From: Dyadobacter sp. CY323
Lineage (GTDB): Bacteria > Bacteroidota > Bacteroidia > Cytophagales > Spirosomataceae
Reading direction: 5' to 3'
Assembly (NCBI RefSeq): GCF_021390245.1
Contig: NZ_JAJUXH010000011.1
Coordinates: forward strand, 186,001-250,000
Length of the DNA stretch: 64,000 nt
This document shows positions 9,096-16,486 of the stretch, piece after piece. The first letter of the stretch is position 1. The number at the start of each line of letters is the position of its first letter. The notes beneath the pieces were generated by a model. The model saw nothing but the letters and a program-made list of their open reading frames with translations, made no database searches and was not told the origin of the DNA. The position numbers and the translations under genes are program-made.

Positions 9096-10673
9096 ATGGT
9101 ATCTGTTAGACCGGATGAAGTTTCGGCTATCCTGCGTGAACAACTTGCAGGCGCCAGATCAGAAGCAGAGCTCGAAGAAGTAGGCACAGTTCTCCAGATT
9201 GGTGATGGTGTTGCCCGCATTTATGGCCTCTCACAAGTACAGGCAGGTGAGCTGCTTGTATTCGAAACAGGCCTTAAAGCCCTCGCACTTAACCTCGAGG
9301 AAGACAACGTCGGAGCCGTTTTGCTTGGAGATTTTAGTGACATTAAAGAAGGTGCGACTGTAAAACGTACCAAAGAAATTGCTTCTGTGAAAGTGGGTGA
9401 CGGCATCATTGGCCGTGTAGTAAACACCCTGGCTGAGCCGATCGACGGAAACGGTCCACTTACTGGTGAGCTTTATGAAATGCCGATCGAGCGTAAAGCT
9501 CCCGGTGTTATCTATCGCCAGCCGGTAACAGAACCTCTTCAAACAGGTATTAAAGCAATCGACGCGATGATCCCCATCGGTCGCGGCCAGCGTGAGTTGA
9601 TTATTGGTGACCGCCAGACAGGTAAAACTGCGGTTGCGATTGATACCATTATCAACCAGAAAGAATATTTCGACAAAGGCGAACCGGTTTACTGTATTTA
9701 CGTAGCCTGCGGACAAAAAGCGTCAACCATCAAAGGGATCGAGGCAACACTTCGCAGATACGGAGCAATGGATTACACCGTAATCGTTGCAGCAGGAGCT
9801 TCGGATCCTTCTCCAATGCAGTTCTACGCGCCATTTACGGGTGCTGCGATCGGTGAATTTTTCCGTGATACAGGTCGTCCTGCTTTGGTTATTTATGATG
9901 ACCTTTCGAAACAAGCGGTAGCTTACCGTGAAGTTTCCCTGCTACTTCGTCGCCCTCCGGGACGTGAAGCATATCCAGGAGACGTTTTCTATCTCCACAG
10001 CCGTCTTTTGGAGCGTGCTGCCAAAATCATCTCGGATGATACAATCGCGAAAGGGATGAACGACCTTCCTCCTTCCTTGCAGGGAATCGTAAAAGGGGGT
10101 GGTTCACTAACTGCATTACCAATTATCGAAACCCAGGCAGGTGACGTTTCGGCCTATATTCCTACGAACGTAATTTCGATTACGGACGGTCAGATCTTCC
10201 TCGAATCCAACCTGTTCAACTCGGGTATCCGCCCTGCAATCAACGTAGGTATTTCGGTATCTCGTGTGGGTGGTAATGCACAGATCAAGTCGATGAAGAA
10301 GGTTTCTGGTACATTAAAACTTGACCAGGCCCAATTCCGCGAACTGGAAGCATTTGCAAAATTCGGTTCGGATCTTGATGCGGCTACTAAACTTGCAATC
10401 GACCGCGGACGTCGTAACCAGGAAGTTTTGAAACAACCTCAATATGCTCCCGTTCCTGTCGAACAGCAAGTTGCAACGGTTTATGCTTCTACAAAAGGGC
10501 TGCTTGATAAAGTAGATGTAAACCGCGTAAGAGAATTTGAAAAAGACTTCCTGACTGTTTTGAGCGGCCAATACAAAGAGACGTTGGCAGGTCTTCGTGC
10601 AGGTAAGCTCGATAATAGCGTAACAGACGTGATTGAAAAAGTCGCGAGAGAAATCGCTGTTAAATACCAATAA
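9096..10673 (+). CDS. atpA: F1F0 ATP synthase subunit alpha
   Basis: Non-catalytic nucleotide-binding subunit of the F1 head, 525 residues, full length. The Walker A motif GDRQTGKT is at 171-178. The alpha signatures [24 protein letters not shown] and [14 protein letters not shown] (written here in part) are intact, and the N-terminal half has the delta-binding helix ([12 protein letters not shown]). It has its own promoter box and the gamma gene follows on the same strand, but beta, delta, epsilon and the F0 genes are not adjacent: upstream lies a divergent FKBP gene. Essential housekeeping gene. Confidence 0.98.
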   Translation: MVSVRPDEVSAILREQLAGARSEAELEEVGTVLQIGDGVARIYGLSQVQAGELLVFETGLKALALNLEEDNVGAVLLGDFSDIKEGATVKRTKEIASVKVGDGIIGRVVNTLAEPIDGNGPLTGELYEMPIERKAPGVIYRQPVTEPLQTGIKAIDAMIPIGRGQRELIIGDRQTGKTAVAIDTIINQKEYFDKGEPVYCIYVACGQKASTIKGIEATLRRYGAMDYTVIVAAGASDPSPMQFYAPFTGAAIGEFFRDTGRPALVIYDDLSKQAVAYREVSLLLRRPPGREAYPGDVFYLHSRLLERAAKIISDDTIAKGMNDLPPSLQGIVKGGGSLTALPIIETQAGDVSAYIPTNVISITDGQIFLESNLFNSGIRPAINVGISVSRVGGNAQIKSMKKVSGTLKLDQAQFRELEAFAKFGSDLDAATKLAIDRGRRNQEVLKQPQYAPVPVEQQVATVYASTKGLLDKVDVNRVREFEKDFLTVLSGQYKETLAGLRAGKLDNSVTDVIEKVAREIAVKYQ

Positions 10674-10680
10674 AAATATA

Positions 10681-10712
10681 AGGCTCAGGTAGTTACTTAC
10701 CTGGGCCTTTTC
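10681..10712 (+). terminator. Terminator-like hairpin between atpA and atpG
   Basis: Eleven-bp stem with one G-U pair (10681-10691 with 10698-10708), 6-base loop, followed by a short T-run. It starts 8 bases after the atpA stop. As the gamma gene is only 65 bases further on, the hairpin may act as an attenuator that sets a higher alpha than gamma mRNA level, matching the 3:1 subunit ratio. Confidence 0.7.
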
Positions 10713-10777
10713 TATCATAACATTAACCTTCGGAGTTTCCGGTCAGCGAAACACCGAATATTTTAAACTTCCAACTA

Positions 10778-11662
10778 ATGGCAAGCTTAAAAGAAGTACG
10801 TAGCCGGATTGTTTCGGTTAACAGTACCCAGCAGATCACAAAAGCCATGAAAATGGTTGCTGCTGCGAAGTTGCGTAGAGCACAGGATGGTATCCTGCAG
10901 ATGCGCCCCTATGCTCAAAAATTGGGAGATATGCTTTCCACTGTATCTTCCGGGGCAGAAACATCCGTTGACAGTCCTTTAAAAACAGTTCGCGCGATCG
11001 AAAAAGTGTTGATCGTAGTCGTTACTTCGGACCGTGGATTGTGTGGCGCATTTAATACAAACATCATAAAAGCTACCCTTGCGCTGATCGAGCAAAAATA
11101 TGCAGTTCAGGCCCGAAAAGGGAATGTTGAGATTTTTGCGATTGGAAAGAAAGGTGCAGAAGCATTTGTGCGTCGCGGATTTGTTGTTAACCTTGGCTAC
11201 ACAGACATTTTCACAAGATTGAGCTTCGTTGCCGTGAAGCAGGCAGCGGAGGAAATCATGAGGGAATTTTCTGATGGCCGTTACGACGCCGTTGATCTGG
11301 TTTACAATGAATTTAAAAACGTTGCTACCCAGATTATTCACGCAGATCAGTATCTGCCAATTCCGACTGAGAACAAATCTTCCAGAAAGAAAAAAACGGA
11401 AGTAAACTACATTTTTGAACCGACGGAAGAAGAAATTCTTGCTGAGCTGATTCCAAAATCGCTAAAAATCCAGTTGTATCGCGCAGTGCTCGAATCCAAC
11501 GCGTCTGAACAAGGTGCCCGTATGACGGCGATGGAAAAAGCGACTGAAAATGCGCAGGAGCTTTTGAAGGAACTCCGATTGATTTACAACCGGACACGTC
11601 AGGCTGCTATCACAAAGGAAATCCTCGAAATCGTAGGCGGTGCGGAAGCTTTGAAAAACTAG
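10778..11662 (+). CDS. atpG: F1F0 ATP synthase subunit gamma
   Basis: Central rotor shaft of F1, 294 residues. The conserved N-terminal helix (KEVRSRIVSVNSTQQITKAM, family pattern ITKAMKMVAAAKLRRAQ) and the C-terminal helix (AMEKATENAQELL then YNRTRQAAITKEILEIVGGAEAL) that together form the coiled coil are both intact, as is SDRGLCGAFNTN. A lysine-rich stretch near residue 205 (SSRKKKTEV) is an insertion of a type common in Bacteroidota. It follows atpA after a hairpin and ends just before a strong terminator. Confidence 0.97.
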   Translation: MASLKEVRSRIVSVNSTQQITKAMKMVAAAKLRRAQDGILQMRPYAQKLGDMLSTVSSGAETSVDSPLKTVRAIEKVLIVVVTSDRGLCGAFNTNIIKATLALIEQKYAVQARKGNVEIFAIGKKGAEAFVRRGFVVNLGYTDIFTRLSFVAVKQAAEEIMREFSDGRYDAVDLVYNEFKNVATQIIHADQYLPIPTENKSSRKKKTEVNYIFEPTEEEILAELIPKSLKIQLYRAVLESNASEQGARMTAMEKATENAQELLKELRLIYNRTRQAAITKEILEIVGGAEALKN

Positions 11663-11689
11663 GGCTTTCAAAAATCAATATATTGAAAC

Positions 11690-11718
11690 GAGCGGGTTCG
11701 ACAACCCGCTCTTTTTTT
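11690..11718 (+). terminator. Intrinsic terminator after atpG
   Basis: Nine-bp perfect stem (GAGCGGGTT 11690-11698, AACCCGCTC 11703-11711), tetraloop, then seven T. Classic rho-independent terminator. Confidence 0.93.
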
Positions 11719-11724
11719 GTTTTA

Positions 11725-11732
11725 TAAGTTTG
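11725..11732 (+). promoter_or_regulatory. -7 promoter box (TAAGTTTG) for the LolA-like gene
   Basis: Exact TAnnTTTG match directly after the atpG terminator and 57 bases before the ATG at 11790. An in-frame TTG at 11730 lies inside this box, which argues against that upstream start. No clear -33 element is seen. Confidence 0.45.
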
Positions 11733-11789
11733 TCCCAAATGCAATATTGGGGTGTAAATGCAGTTCAAAAACTAAACAACCAAATCGTT

Positions 11790-12524
11790 ATGCGTAACTC
11801 AACGGTCTTTAAGACATTCATTTTCCTATTTATCACGGCATTAACCGGAACTGTTTACGGTCAGAACCTGGATGAAATTATTTCGAAACACGTAAAAGCA
11901 ATGGGAGGTGGAGACAAACTCTCGAAATTACAGAGCCTCAAAATCACAGCTGAAATGGATGTGATGAATATGAAAGTCCCCATTAATACGACAATTATTC
12001 AAAATAAAGGTTTTCGTAGCGAAACGACCGTTCAGGGCATGAAAGTGGTGCAGGTCATAAATGGTAATACAGGCTGGTCGATAAATCCGATGGCGGGCGA
12101 GCCGAAAGCAACGGTGCTACCCGAAGAAGCAGTAAAGTCGATGTCAGCCGAAACCGATCTGACCGGTTTGTATAACTATAAGGAAAAAGGCTACACGTTG
12201 ACGCTCGATGGTGAAGAAGATCTTGCCGGTGCCAAAGTCTACAAAGTATCAATGACTTTAAAGAATGGAATCAGGAGGATCAACTACCTATCAAAAGACA
12301 CGTTCTACATATTGAAAATTGTGGTTCAGACTACCATAAACGGACAAGATGTTAAGTCAGAAAATACGCAATCCGATTTCAGACAAGTGGATGGAATCAC
12401 CTACCCTTTCACATCAGAAGTAACAACATCGGCGATGCCTGGCGCTACGATGGCTTTGAAGATCCAGAGCCTGGAAGTAAACCCCAAAATCGACCCAGCG
12501 ATTTTTACAATGCCAACCCACTGA
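11790..12524 (+). CDS. Secreted LolA-like outer-membrane lipoprotein-sorting family protein
   Basis: Exported protein of 244 residues. The ATG at 11790 gives a signal peptide (MRNSTVFKTFIFLFITALTG, cleavage probably after VYGQ). The mature part starts LDEIISKHVKAMGGGDKL, a common opening of Bacteroidota proteins annotated as outer membrane lipoprotein-sorting protein. It continues as antiparallel beta strands that fit a LolA/LolB-like half-barrel with a hydrophobic cavity. No lipobox Cys. Single gene between two terminators. The precise ligand is unknown and it is not the general LolA, which is usually shorter and linked to other genes. Confidence 0.7.
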   Translation: MRNSTVFKTFIFLFITALTGTVYGQNLDEIISKHVKAMGGGDKLSKLQSLKITAEMDVMNMKVPINTTIIQNKGFRSETTVQGMKVVQVINGNTGWSINPMAGEPKATVLPEEAVKSMSAETDLTGLYNYKEKGYTLTLDGEEDLAGAKVYKVSMTLKNGIRRINYLSKDTFYILKIVVQTTINGQDVKSENTQSDFRQVDGITYPFTSEVTTSAMPGATMALKIQSLEVNPKIDPAIFTMPTH

Positions 12525-12544
12525 TTGTGTAAATATTCAAAAGT

Positions 12545-12579
12545 TGAAAAAATCTTGTCCGCCCGACAAGATTTTTTCA
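12545..12579. terminator. Intrinsic terminator with 15-bp perfect stem
   Basis: Arms 12545-12559 and 12565-12579 are perfectly complementary, loop of 5 bases, with A6 and T6 tracts so that it can work in either direction. It closes the LolA-like gene. Confidence 0.9.
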
Positions 12580-12603
12580 TGTCCGTGAAACTATTTTCAA
12601 TAA

Positions 12604-12619
12604 ATACATGTATATACAT
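12604..12619. promoter_or_regulatory. Nested AT-rich palindromes upstream of the YceI gene
   Basis: Two overlapping perfect palindromes, ATACATGTAT (12604-12613) and ATGTATATACAT (12608-12619), 33-48 bases before the YceI ATG. They could be a regulator site, but low complexity makes chance occurrence possible. Confidence 0.3.
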
Positions 12620-12651
12620 TAAATGTCAATACATATAAAACATTAAAAGAT

Positions 12652-13179
12652 ATGGCAATTAGTAAATGGGTAATTGACCCAACACATTCAGAAATTCAGT
12701 TTAAAGTAAAACACCTTGTTATCTCTACCGTTACAGGTGCTTTCAAATCATTTGAGGGATCGATAGAAACCGAAACAGAAGATTTTGACGGAGCCACAGT
12801 TGCGTTTTCAGCGGACGTGAATAGTATCGATACCAATCAGGAACAACGCGACGGACACTTGAAATCGGCTGATTTCTTCGATGCAGAAAAATATCCTAAA
12901 CTTTCATACGCAGGTAAGCTATCCAAAAAGAGTGACGATTCTTATACTCTGACAGGCGACCTGACTGTAAAAAATACAACCAAACCATTTGAGTTCGCAG
13001 TGGAATACGGTGGTAACATGACCGACTTTTACGGAAATAATAAGTCAGGTTTTGAGATTTCGGGAAAACTAAACCGCAAAGAATTCGGCCTTGAATGGAG
13101 TGCAGTGACAGAAGCTGGCGGCGTAGTAGTTGGCGACGAAGTGAAACTGATTGCAAACGTTCAGGTGGTGAAACAATAA
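12652..13179 (+). CDS. YceI family protein (cytoplasmic form)
   Basis: Lipocalin-like beta-barrel protein of 175 residues that in this family binds a polyisoprenoid or similar amphiphile in its cavity. It opens KWVIDPTHSEIQFKVKHL, the standard first strand, and contains the family patterns FDGATVAFSADVNSIDTNQEQRDGHL (in part) and SADFFDAEKYPKLSY. There is no signal peptide, so it is probably cytoplasmic, unlike E. coli YceI. It stands alone between terminators. Its biological role is not known; YceI proteins are often stress- or pH-regulated. Confidence 0.93.
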   Translation: MAISKWVIDPTHSEIQFKVKHLVISTVTGAFKSFEGSIETETEDFDGATVAFSADVNSIDTNQEQRDGHLKSADFFDAEKYPKLSYAGKLSKKSDDSYTLTGDLTVKNTTKPFEFAVEYGGNMTDFYGNNKSGFEISGKLNRKEFGLEWSAVTEAGGVVVGDEVKLIANVQVVKQ

Positions 13180-13206
13180 GATTTTAGTAAACCATTTATC
13201 AGTGAA

Positions 13207-13237
13207 GAGCAAGGATACCCGGTATCCCGCTTTTTTT
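13207..13237 (+). terminator. Intrinsic terminator after the YceI gene
   Basis: Short hairpin (GGATAC/GTATCC core with outer GC pairs) followed by seven T at 13231-13237. Confidence 0.75.
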
Positions 13238-13296
13238 GTTTCTCAAATATTTCAGGGCGATAGGGGCAAAATGACTCTCTATCGTCTTTATGTTAT

Positions 13297-13304
13297 TACT
13301 TTTG
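13297..13304 (+). promoter_or_regulatory. -7 promoter box (TACTTTTG) for the GHMP kinase gene
   Basis: Exact TAnnTTTG match 19 bases before the TTG start at 13324, implying a very short leader. The -33 element is weak. Confidence 0.5.
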
Positions 13305-13323
13305 GACAAAAAAGACCTTTACC

Positions 13324-14319
13324 TTGATAATTGAAACACGCGCTTATGCCCGCGCAGGCTTACTGGGCAATCCGTCTGACGGTTTTTTTGGAAAAACGAT
13401 ATCTATTTCCGTCCGGAACTTCGGTGCTTCCATTTCACTTTACGAATCCCCGCAACTTCATATCGAAGCTGAGCCTCAGGATCTGAGCACATTTCGAAGC
13501 ATCTTTCACCTGCGCGATACCGTCAGTATGCTTGGTTACAACGGAGGGATTCCCCTGATCAAAGCCGGGATCAAAAAATTCGGGGACTATTGTGAGGAGC
13601 AGGATATTAAACTGCCAAACAAAAATTTCACCGTGCGTTACCGGTCTTCTATTCCTCGTCAGGTAGGAATGTCGGGGTCCAGTGCCATTGTGGTAGCACT
13701 GTTCCGTGCGCTCATGCAGTTTTATAAAGTTGAAATCCCGATCGAGATACTTCCTCAACTTGTAATGGTGACCGAGACCGAGGAACTTGGCATTACGGCT
13801 GGTTTGCAGGACCGCGTGATCCAATGTTATGAAGGTTGTGTTTACATGGATTTTGATAAAACAATGATCGAAGAAAAAGGTCATGGAAAATACGAACGTG
13901 TTAATCCTGAGCTCCTGCCGAAATTGTATGTCGCCTATAATACCAATCTGAGTAAAGTATCGGGCAAAGTTCACAGCGACGTGAGAACTCGGTTTGACCG
14001 GGGTGAAGCACATGTGATCGACGTTTTGGGACAAATTGCACAGAAAGCCGAGGATGGTAAAAAAGCCTTGCTGGAAGGTCGCCCGGACGATTTGCATCAG
14101 TTAATGAATGAGAATTTTGACCTGCGCTGCAAGATCTATAATGTGCCGGAGTCGAACAAAAGACTGATCAATGCAGCCAGAGCTTGCGGGGCCTCCGCCA
14201 AATTCGCCGGCTCAGGAGGCACAATCATCGGCATCTACCGCGACGATGACATGCTCAACCAGCTGTTCGTAGAACTAAAAAAGCATAATGCAAGGGTAAT
14301 TAGGCCGTTTGTGGTTTAA
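13324..14319 (+). CDS. GHMP-family sugar kinase, glucuronokinase-like
   Basis: Small-molecule kinase of 331 residues with a TTG start (MIIETRAYARAGLLGNPSD); no in-frame ATG is near enough to keep the first strand. The ATP-loop motif IPRQVGMSGSSAIV is clear. Across its full length it matches what I recall of plant glucuronokinase: GLLGNPSD with FGKTIS, GYNGG, ELGITAGLQDRV, GHGKY, GKVHSDVRTR, LMNENFDLR and KFAGSGG. Glucuronokinase makes glucuronate 1-phosphate. The gene is followed by galU, whose product class joins sugar 1-phosphates to UTP, so a glucuronate to UDP-glucuronate route is possible. Substrate is inferred, not proven; other uronate or hexose kinase activity is possible. Confidence 0.82.
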   Translation: MIIETRAYARAGLLGNPSDGFFGKTISISVRNFGASISLYESPQLHIEAEPQDLSTFRSIFHLRDTVSMLGYNGGIPLIKAGIKKFGDYCEEQDIKLPNKNFTVRYRSSIPRQVGMSGSSAIVVALFRALMQFYKVEIPIEILPQLVMVTETEELGITAGLQDRVIQCYEGCVYMDFDKTMIEEKGHGKYERVNPELLPKLYVAYNTNLSKVSGKVHSDVRTRFDRGEAHVIDVLGQIAQKAEDGKKALLEGRPDDLHQLMNENFDLRCKIYNVPESNKRLINAARACGASAKFAGSGGTIIGIYRDDDMLNQLFVELKKHNARVIRPFVV

Positions 14320-14440
14320 GAGCTGTTATTAGCTAGTAGCTGTTAGCCATTAGCTTTATTGCCAACCTATTTTGTCATTTAACAAAACCATAAGCTAACA
14401 GCTAATAGCTAACCGCTAAAAGCTCCTGGCTAAAAGCTAA
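14320..14440. repeat. AGCT/TTAGC-rich imperfect inverted repeat
   Basis: The gap between the kinase and galU is made of short units such as AGCTGTTA, TAGCTAGTAGC, TTAGCCATTAGC on the left (14320-14359) and TAAGCTAACAGCTAATAGC, TAACCGCTAAAAGC on the right (14390-14437). The right half is close to the reverse complement of the left (GAGCT...TTAGCTGTTAGC...), so the RNA would fold into one long imperfect stem with a loop near 14360-14389. It looks like a dispersed intergenic element and could end or attenuate the transcript. Confidence 0.75.
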
Positions 14441-14445
14441 AAAAT

Positions 14446-15312
14446 ATGATTCGTAAAGCTGTAATTCCTGCTGCCGGACTTGGAACCCGGTTTTTGCCTG
14501 CAACCAAATCAATGCCCAAGGAAATGCTTCCTATTATTGATATTCCAACTATTCAATATGTTGTTCAAGAAGCAGTTGACTCTGGGATAGAAGACATTTT
14601 GATCATTTCCGGAAAAGGAAAACGGGCCATTGAAGATCATTTTGACCGCAATGTAGAGCTGGAAACCCGCCTAGAGGAAAAAGAGGATTTACTATGGTTC
14701 AATGAAATGCGCCGTTTAGCAGATATGGCGAACGTGCATTTCGTCCGTCAAAAAGAAGCGAATGGACTCGGGGATGCGATTTACTATGCCCGCCACCATG
14801 TTGGTAATGAGCCATTTGCAGTACTTCTTGGAGATACGATTATGGATTCGGTGATCCCGGTTACACAACAGCTGATGGACACCTATGAGCAATATGGCGG
14901 ATCGGTGATCGCGGTGGAGGAAGTTCCGGCGAATAAAGTAAACCGTTATGGAATTGTGGGCGGTAAGACGTTAAGTGATACCATTATGGAGCTTAGTACA
15001 TTGATTGAGAAACCCGCTATCGATCTCGCACCTTCTAACCTGGCAATCGCGGGACGTTACATTTTAACTCCCGAAATATTCAGCACGATCGAACAGACGC
15101 CAAAAGGAAAAAATAACGAAATTCAACTAACAGATTCATTGTTATTGCTTTTGAAGCGTGAAAACATTTATGCGCACCATATTGAAGGCAAACGTCATGA
15201 TATCGGCGACAAGCTGGATTATCTGAAAACGACCGTGGAATTCGCACTTAAAAGAAAAGAATTTGCCGAGCCATTCCGCAAGTTTTTAATTGATCTGCTC
15301 AACAAAGAATAA
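14446..15312 (+). CDS. galU: UTP-glucose-1-phosphate uridylyltransferase
   Basis: Makes UDP-glucose from UTP and glucose 1-phosphate, cytoplasmic, 288 residues as usual for GalU. The nucleotide-binding loop AAGLGTRFLPATKSMPKEML is at the N-terminus, and KANGLGDAI-type (REANGLGDAIYYARHHVG read here as QKEANGLGDAI), LLGDTI and GRYILTPEIF motifs are present. UDP-glucose feeds cell-envelope glycans, including the large polysaccharide locus in the same window. Its place beside a glucuronokinase-like gene raises the possibility of a broader sugar 1-phosphate range. Confidence 0.95.
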   Translation: MIRKAVIPAAGLGTRFLPATKSMPKEMLPIIDIPTIQYVVQEAVDSGIEDILIISGKGKRAIEDHFDRNVELETRLEEKEDLLWFNEMRRLADMANVHFVRQKEANGLGDAIYYARHHVGNEPFAVLLGDTIMDSVIPVTQQLMDTYEQYGGSVIAVEEVPANKVNRYGIVGGKTLSDTIMELSTLIEKPAIDLAPSNLAIAGRYILTPEIFSTIEQTPKGKNNEIQLTDSLLLLLKRENIYAHHIEGKRHDIGDKLDYLKTTVEFALKRKEFAEPFRKFLIDLLNKE

Positions 15313-15336
15313 TACCTGACACATTCAACAGGCCAT

Positions 15337-16026
15337 ATGGGAAATCACGTCATTATAAGTGGAGCTACGGGTAACCTGGGGAAAGATGTAGTGGCGAAGC
15401 TCACCGCTTTACACTATACGATCCACCTCAATGTTCGCGAGGGCAAGACTTCAAAATACGCAGGGTTTTCTAATGTAATTAGTTATCCGGCAGATCTGTC
15501 AGATCAAGGTCAGTCAGAAAATTTCGTTCAGAAAGCCATCGAAAATGCCGGTTCTATTCATGCCGGCATTTTTCTGGCGGGTGGTTTTGCCCAGGGCAAG
15601 CTCACCGACACCGAAGATGCCGACATCGAGAAAATGATAACGATGAATTTTTTAACGGCATTTCACCTTGTAAAACCTTTACAAAAGCATTTCGAAACGC
15701 AGGGAGGCGGGCAGTTTATTTTTATCGGTGCGCGCCCCGCATTGGTCGCCGAGCAGGGAATGGGAAGTTTTGCATACACACTTTCAAAGTCTTTGCTATT
15801 TCAAATGGCAGATATTATCAATGCAGAAGGCAAGTCGAAAAATATCACGGCATCGGTTGTAGTTCCAAGTATAATAGACACGCCGGACAACCGCACTGCC
15901 ATGCCGGATGCCGACTTCAACAAATGGATCCCGGGCTCCGATATGGCGGAAAGCATTGCATTCATACTCAGTGAAACAGGCCAAAAAATGCGTCAGACGA
16001 TCATCAAGCTTTATAATAATGCCTGA
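15337..16026 (+). CDS. Short-chain dehydrogenase/reductase
   Basis: NAD(P)-dependent oxidoreductase of 229 residues. The Rossmann motif is VIISGATGNLGKDVV, the Asn-rich motif is replaced by LAGG, and the catalytic YTLSK (Y-x-x-x-K) is present with a preceding GARPAL strand. It follows galU after 24 bases and may be co-transcribed. The substrate cannot be predicted. Its stop codon touches the stop of the convergent gene at 16027. Confidence 0.85.
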   Translation: MGNHVIISGATGNLGKDVVAKLTALHYTIHLNVREGKTSKYAGFSNVISYPADLSDQGQSENFVQKAIENAGSIHAGIFLAGGFAQGKLTDTEDADIEKMITMNFLTAFHLVKPLQKHFETQGGGQFIFIGARPALVAEQGMGSFAYTLSKSLLFQMADIINAEGKSKNITASVVVPSIIDTPDNRTAMPDADFNKWIPGSDMAESIAFILSETGQKMRQTIIKLYNNA

Positions 16027-16425
16027 TTACTCTACTTTGAACGGTTCATAATCGATTTCAACTATCCTCTTTCCATCCTTCCCCACTTCCCCGATAGAAA
16101 CCCGTTCGATCCGGACATCTTTTCTATTTACTTCATATTCAGCCTTCTTCTTACTTTTTACTTTCCTTCCATTCAGAATATAAGTCACACTGTCTTCCTG
16201 ATATGTGAAAGCACCAAGGTGATGATCTCTGACAGTATATCTAGGTATTACGCCTACAGATCCCTGGCTACGGGGGGCAACATAATCGACCGTTTCCTTC
16301 TTATCCCCTCTGATTTGCTCGTATGTTGGAAATGCATCTCCCTTCTTTTGCCTTTGAGAAAAAGCATCGTTAAACTGCATGAAAGCAGAAACCAGTGCGA
16401 ATGCGGATTTCAGATAAATTTTCAT
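16027..16425 (-). CDS. Small secreted protein of unknown function
   Basis: About 132 residues from ATG 16425 (MKIYLKSAFALVSAFMQF signal, likely cleaved after DAFSQ); an ATG three codons upstream is an alternative. The mature part is basic and strand-rich, with a KKGDAFPTYEQIRGDKKETVD opening (given in part) and YQEDSVTYILNGRKV in the middle. I do not recognise the family. Convergent with the SDR with no bases between the two stop codons, so 3' ends must overlap. Confidence 0.6.
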   Translation of the reverse strand: MKIYLKSAFALVSAFMQFNDAFSQRQKKGDAFPTYEQIRGDKKETVDYVAPRSQGSVGVIPRYTVRDHHLGAFTYQEDSVTYILNGRKVKSKKKAEYEVNRKDVRIERVSIGEVGKDGKRIVEIDYEPFKVE

Positions 16426-16486
16426 AGTCGGCATTTCAATGAGATCATTTCAGAAACAAGTTGGATTCAGATGCACCTGAAGTAGG

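Noticed and set aside
14320..14440. CRISPR-like array from repeated AGCT units
   Set aside because: Units are too short, uneven and palindromic, with no spacers or cas genes in the window.
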